DNA of 64,000 nt from contig CAXQNK010000070.1 in the NCBI GenBank assembly GCA_964225175.1, positions 1-64,000 of the forward strand. The letters run 5' to 3'. Shown here in pieces: positions 60,297 to 64,000 of the stretch (position 1 is the stretch's first letter; the number at the start of each line of letters is the position of its first letter). The translations under genes were made by a program, and so were the position numbers. Source of the DNA: WTJD01 sp964225175. GTDB taxonomy: Bacteria; Pseudomonadota; Gammaproteobacteria; Xanthomonadales; SZUA-36. The notes under the pieces were generated by a model. That model saw only the letters and a program-made list of their open reading frames with translations. It was not told the DNA's origin and ran no database searches.

Positions 60297-61445
60297 TCAG
60301 GCCTGGAATCGATCGTTGCGGTATTTTTCCCATTCATAACCGGGCGACCAGTTCTGATCTGAATCGCTGGCCAGCGCGGCCAGCATGCGCCCGGTGGCGG
60401 GACTGTGTTTGAAACCGCTGCCCGAGAATCCACAGCCGGCCACGATGTGCTCGCCGAGCCTGTCGATGATGGGCTCCCCATCTGGTGTCATGGTGTACAT
60501 GCAAGACTCCACGATTGCGGGGCGCCGTGCGTCCAGTCCGGGCAGATGTCGGCCAACGTATGCCGCCACCCGGTTAATATAAGCTGAGCGATCGGGCACA
60601 TCACGCGCGTCGGGGTGCGCCTCAGGACCGTCGTGGCAGAGCACCTTGGCAAGGCCCGGATACTCGGCAGCGGGCAACCCGTAAATGCCCGCGAGACGGG
60701 CATTGTAAATAATAGGGAATCCCCGGTCGGCGGCGTGCTCGCCGCTCAGGTCCCGCCAGTACGTGACGGGTATCGCGATGGTTTTCAGCTGCTGACTGAG
60801 ACTCGGCAACAATTCAGCGGTCCATGGCCCGCTCGCCACCACGACGCGATCGCACGAGAGCGTTTTGGGCTCATGAGCCTGTCGCGGACTCAGGGTGATG
60901 TCAACCGAACCGCCTCCCCGCGTCTCTATCGCCTGCGCGCGTCCATGCTGGATAGCGCCGCCTGCCTTGAGGAACTGGCTTTGCACGACATTTACACAGC
61001 GGTGGGCGAACAGGATGCCTCCGTTGGGGTCCCAGGCTGCACCCCACTCGTCCGGATACCGCAGGGATGGAAAGCGTTGACTGAGCGCGTGGGGGCTGAG
61101 CCAGTCGCAGGGTTTTCCGGCACACGCCATGATCTCCATGTGGCGTTCCAGCCAGGCATCATCCCGGGGGCCCAGGTTGATCAGACCGGTGCGTTGGAAG
61201 AGGGCGACAGCCTGCGCCTTTTCGAGTGCCCGCCAACGTTCCATGGAATAGTCCAGGCGATCCATGGTGGCCTCGCCAAGAAAGCGAAAGGCCCGTGAGC
61301 CCCCATGCGAACTGCCCCGGGTATGCGGAAATGGAAACTGTTCGAGGAGCACGGTATCGATCCCCATTTCTGCCAGGTGCAGGGCGGTCCAGGAGCCGAT
61401 GATTCCGCCGCCAATGACAACAACGGTAGGGTGTTTGCCGCTCAT
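60297..61445 (-). CDS. Sarcosine/pipecolate oxidase-like FAD enzyme (SolA/PIPOX type)
   Basis: 382 residues. DAO-type flavoprotein: N-terminal VVVIGGGIIGSWTALHLAEMG Rossmann motif, then TRGSSHGGSRAFR typical of monomeric sarcosine oxidase, and ESCMYTMTPDGEPIID, where the Cys is the covalent FAD attachment. C-terminal GFSGSGFKHSPATGRML is equally diagnostic. It oxidises a secondary amine (sarcosine, N-methyltryptophan or pipecolate) to an imine with release of peroxide. A pipecolate oxidase role would fit the lysine-breakdown genes elsewhere in the window but is not shown. Convergent with the FGE/M28 gene. Confidence 0.88.
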   Translation of the reverse strand: MSGKHPTVVVIGGGIIGSWTALHLAEMGIDTVLLEQFPFPHTRGSSHGGSRAFRFLGEATMDRLDYSMERWRALEKAQAVALFQRTGLINLGPRDDAWLERHMEIMACAGKPCDWLSPHALSQRFPSLRYPDEWGAAWDPNGGILFAHRCVNVVQSQFLKAGGAIQHGRAQAIETRGGGSVDITLSPRQAHEPKTLSCDRVVVASGPWTAELLPSLSQQLKTIAIPVTYWRDLSGEHAADRGFPIIYNARLAGIYGLPAAEYPGLAKVLCHDGPEAHPDARDVPDRSAYINRVAAYVGRHLPGLDARRPAIVESCMYTMTPDGEPIIDRLGEHIVAGCGFSGSGFKHSPATGRMLAALASDSDQNWSPGYEWEKYRNDRFQA

Positions 61446-61463
61446 CTCTGTCTTATACCACGC

Positions 61464-63353
61464 TCACCCCGACTCGGCGTTCTCCAGCGCTTCGCTGGCC
61501 GAAAGCCAATCCCATTCCGCCCGGTCGATTCGCGCTCGAAGCGTCGAGCGCAGCTGGGTCAACTCGGTGATTTCGCTTGCCCTGGCCGGATCGGAGTAAA
61601 GGGATTCGTCGGCCAGTTTTTCCTCGACGTCCACCAGGCTTTTGCGGTCGCGTTCCATCGATTTCTCGATCTGGCGAACCTGGTCAAGCAGTGGTTTGAG
61701 CAGTTGTCGTCGCTGCGCCTGCGCCTGGCGTTGCTGTTTGCGGGTTTTGATCGCCCCGGATTGCCGGGGCCCCTCGCTGATGTCCGATATCGACTCCTGT
61801 GACCGAAGCCACGCCGCGTAATCATCGAGGCTGCCCGGAAACACCTCGACTCGACCTGAATGAACGATCATCAATTCGTCACAGACGCTGCGCAGCAGGT
61901 GGCGGTCATGCGAGATCACGACCAGTGCGCCGGTGAATTCCATCAATGCCATGCTAAGCGCCTGGCGCATTTCTAGATCGAGGTGATTGGTGGGTTCATC
62001 GAGGAGCAACAGGTTGGGCTTCTGGCGAATCATCAAGGCCAGTACCAGGCGCGCTTTCTCGCCTCCGGAAAATGGCGCTACCGTCTCGAACACCCGGTCA
62101 CCGTGAAATCCAAATCGGCCAAGATAGTCTCGCAACTCGGATTCCTTGCCATCTTTATCTATGGTCCGAAGGTGGTCGATGACGCTTTGGTCGGGTTCGA
62201 GCAGATCGAGCTGATGCTGGGCAAAGTAGCCGATCCGGGTGTCGCGCCCGACAATGCGTTCGCCGCCGAGCAAGGTGCTGCCCCGTGCCAGCGCCTTGAC
62301 CAGAGTGCTCTTGCCCGCTCCATTGACACCAAGCAGACCCAATCGGTCGCCGGCGGTCAGGTTGAGCGTGACGGACTGGAGGACCGTGTCGTCGCGATAG
62401 CCCAGCCGTGCCTGCTGCAATTTGAGCAGGTGCTGAGGGTTTTTTTCCGGCTCCAGGAAGCGAAACCTGAAGGGTGAATCAACGTGGGCCGGAACGATCC
62501 GGGTCATGCGCTCCATCATTTTCAAGCGGCTTTGCGCTTGCTTTGCCTTCGAGGCCTTATAGCGGAAACGATCAACGAAACCCTGCAGGTGGGCTATTTC
62601 TTTCTGTTGGCGCATGTACAGGGCTTCACGTTGCGCCAGGCGTGCGGCCCGCTGTGCCTCAAAGTCGCTGTAATGACCGGTGTAGAGGGTCATTCGTTCC
62701 TGCTCGATGTGGGCAATTCGGGTGCACACGCCATCGAGAAAGTCACGGTCGTGGGAAATTACGATGAGTACGCCTTCAAACTGGGCAAGCTGTTTTTCGA
62801 GCCAGAGTATCGCGGGTAAGTCGAGGTGATTGGTGGGTTCATCGAGCAGCAGCAAGTCCGAACGACACATCAACGCCTGGGCCAGATTCAGGCGCATTCG
62901 CCAGCCTCCTGAGAATGTTTCGACGGCTTGATCGGAGGCCTGGGGCGAGAAGCCCAAACCATGCAGTAATCGGGCGGCCCGGGCCTCGGCGCGATAGCCA
63001 TCTATTGCCTCGAGGCGCTCATACAATCGGTGATCTGCGTGATCGCCCTGGGCTGCGTCGATGGCGCGCTGCAGTGTGCGCAGCTCGGTATCGCCGTCCA
63101 TTACGTAGTCCAGTGCAGTGCCTTCGCCCCGTGGTATTTCCTGCCGGACATGAGCCAGCGTCCAGTCTGGGGGAAAGCCAAATTGACCCGCATCGGGTTC
63201 CAGGTTTCCGAGAAGCATGGACAACAAAGACGATTTGCCGCTGCCGTTAGCGCCGACCAGCCCCAGTCGTTGTCCTGTGTGGGCCTGCAAGCTGGCCTCT
63301 TCGAAAAGGAGCTTCTGGCCTCGCCGCAGTGCCAGCTGATTCAGAGACAGCAT
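61464..63353 (-). CDS. ABC-F family ATPase (YheS-like)
   Basis: 629 residues with two complete ABC domains and no membrane part. Walker A motifs GANGSGKSS and GVNGAGKST, signatures FSGGWRMRLNLAQAL and FSGGEKARLVLALM, each followed by LLLLDEPTNHLDL. The linker (about 230-290) contains the long charged helix KASKAKQAQSRLKMMERM found in YheS/Uup types, and a coiled C-terminal extension (about 540-620) is present. ABC-F proteins act on the ribosome; the subgroup assignment (YheS rather than Uup) rests on layout. Confidence 0.93.
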   Translation of the reverse strand: MLSLNQLALRRGQKLLFEEASLQAHTGQRLGLVGANGSGKSSLLSMLLGNLEPDAGQFGFPPDWTLAHVRQEIPRGEGTALDYVMDGDTELRTLQRAIDAAQGDHADHRLYERLEAIDGYRAEARAARLLHGLGFSPQASDQAVETFSGGWRMRLNLAQALMCRSDLLLLDEPTNHLDLPAILWLEKQLAQFEGVLIVISHDRDFLDGVCTRIAHIEQERMTLYTGHYSDFEAQRAARLAQREALYMRQQKEIAHLQGFVDRFRYKASKAKQAQSRLKMMERMTRIVPAHVDSPFRFRFLEPEKNPQHLLKLQQARLGYRDDTVLQSVTLNLTAGDRLGLLGVNGAGKSTLVKALARGSTLLGGERIVGRDTRIGYFAQHQLDLLEPDQSVIDHLRTIDKDGKESELRDYLGRFGFHGDRVFETVAPFSGGEKARLVLALMIRQKPNLLLLDEPTNHLDLEMRQALSMALMEFTGALVVISHDRHLLRSVCDELMIVHSGRVEVFPGSLDDYAAWLRSQESISDISEGPRQSGAIKTRKQQRQAQAQRRQLLKPLLDQVRQIEKSMERDRKSLVDVEEKLADESLYSDPARASEITELTQLRSTLRARIDRAEWDWLSASEALENAESG

Positions 63354-63432
63354 GGCCGGTTCATCCTCGAGGTGTCTGGTAGGGCATTATCCGCGCAGCG
63401 CTATGGCAAGTCCCGTGAAGCAAGCGAGCAAG

Positions 63433-63960
63433 TCAGAATGTAATGCCAGCGGTAAGGGTCACGGCAGCCAGGCCGGCCAGGTTGGCTTCCACGAGAAACC
63501 ATCGATAACGAAAACCAAGCGAGGGAATGATCACGGGAGCGATTCCCAGGCTGTTGAAGGGAATCTTGTCTTCGTAGGGTTCCTTGTAACCGTGCAGCAA
63601 ACCGGCGGTCAATTTCCCGTACCAATGCTCGGAGCCGAACAGCGTCCAATATTTACCCAGGTAGATCATCTGTGAATTTTGCCCGAAGGAATTGTCGAAC
63701 AGGGCGATGCCTCCAAGCCACTGCCGGTCGAATCGCGCTTCGATGCCGATCAGGCGCTGGTTGTTATTGTGATCGGGATCGGGGTCGAAGTGGCGGGTAT
63801 ACAGCGAGGTTTGAATGTTCCAACCCTCAATGCTCCAATGCTGCGGCAGCGAGTACCAGGACGCTTCCTCTTCCGCTTCCTCTGCCGAGGCGGTTACGCT
63901 GCAAAGCGCAGCCTGCGCAAAAAACAAGACGCACAGATAAAAGAATCGGTGACGAAGCAC
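63433..63960 (-). CDS. Outer-membrane beta-barrel protein of unknown function
   Basis: 175 residues from GTG 63960 (AGAGG 9 bases upstream); a TTG at 63990 is in frame but gives no signal-peptide benefit, and the frame is open to the right edge. Signal peptide MLRHRFFYLCVLFFAQAALCSVTASA, then alternating-residue strands such as WNIQTSLYTRHFDPD, RLIGIEARFDRQWLGGIALFDN, WTLFGSEHWYGKLTAGLLHGY and a C-terminal strand ending in Phe (TAGITF), the usual C-terminal signature of barrel proteins. Some databases call similar proteins sn-glycerol-3-phosphate transporters; I see no reason to accept that. Confidence 0.7.
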   Translation of the reverse strand: MLRHRFFYLCVLFFAQAALCSVTASAEEAEEEASWYSLPQHWSIEGWNIQTSLYTRHFDPDPDHNNNQRLIGIEARFDRQWLGGIALFDNSFGQNSQMIYLGKYWTLFGSEHWYGKLTAGLLHGYKEPYEDKIPFNSLGIAPVIIPSLGFRYRWFLVEANLAGLAAVTLTAGITF

Positions 63961-64000
63961 GAAGCACAACCTCTGGGGCTCAATGATCAACAGAACGCGA

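Overview
The window is dense chromosomal DNA from a Gram-negative bacterium, most likely a free-living gammaproteobacterium. Evidence for this is a complete Mla phospholipid-transport operon, a tandem SppA, a class of ppc and glycogen genes typical of that group, lipoprotein signal peptides and a TRAP transporter with a TatT subunit. I cannot fix the order or family. No tRNA, rRNA, CRISPR array, insertion sequence or prophage was seen. Gene spacing is tight, with many 4-base ATGA/GTGA overlaps.

Layout. 1-8.4 kb holds the 3' part of an M17 aminopeptidase, an SDR-DUF3667 pair, a MATE exporter, a PspA-like protein with a tiny membrane ORF in front of it, SppA and an SDR. 8.5-10.8 kb is an amino-alcohol kinase plus PLP phospho-lyase pair resembling the hydroxylysine kinase / phosphohydroxylysine phospho-lyase system. 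10.8-16.1 kb holds dgkA, a Kazal-type lipoprotein, xthA, a three-domain glutaredoxin fusion, a mini-SET protein overlapping an unknown gene, and a DUF1232 protein. 16.1-22.2 kb is an oligopeptide ABC operon ending in a LEA14-like lipoprotein. 22.3-26.1 kb is mlaFEDCBA in one operon. 26.2-26.7 kb has no convincing protein gene, but its minus strand folds into a run of hairpins ending in a strong intrinsic terminator: a candidate structured non-coding RNA. 26.8-36.8 kb holds a PuuD-like membrane protein, a nucleotidyltransferase, a four-gene TRAP-T operon, glutaryl-CoA dehydrogenase, a DUF1295 protein, a kinase-like protein and ApbE. 36.9-53.3 kb is the glycogen region. 53.3-64 kb carries ppc, an MscS-type channel, an FGE/M28 fusion, a sarcosine/pipecolate-oxidase-like flavoprotein, an ABC-F ATPase and an outer-membrane barrel protein.

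How genes work together. The seven-gene operon glk-malQ-glgC-glgA-glgB-glgP-glgX (41.1-53.3 kb) covers both glycogen synthesis (glucose phosphorylation, ADP-glucose formation, elongation, branching) and breakdown (phosphorylase, debranching, glucanotransferase). A perfect 12-bp palindrome of LacI-family operator type sits just downstream of a -10 element in front of glk, and a LacI-family regulator gene lies 3 kb upstream. Next to that regulator is the C-terminal stump of a cyclomaltodextrinase-like enzyme, so the locus probably once also handled maltodextrins. The Mla proteins return phospholipids from the outer membrane; the Opp and TRAP systems import peptides and organic acids.

Most notable items for follow-up are the candidate structured RNA at 26.2-26.6 kb, the 29-residue membrane ORF before pspA, and four unusual domain fusions (glutaredoxin/A-type-like/rhodanese, peroxiredoxin-like/2OG oxygenase, receiver/metallo-beta-lactamase, FGE/M28).
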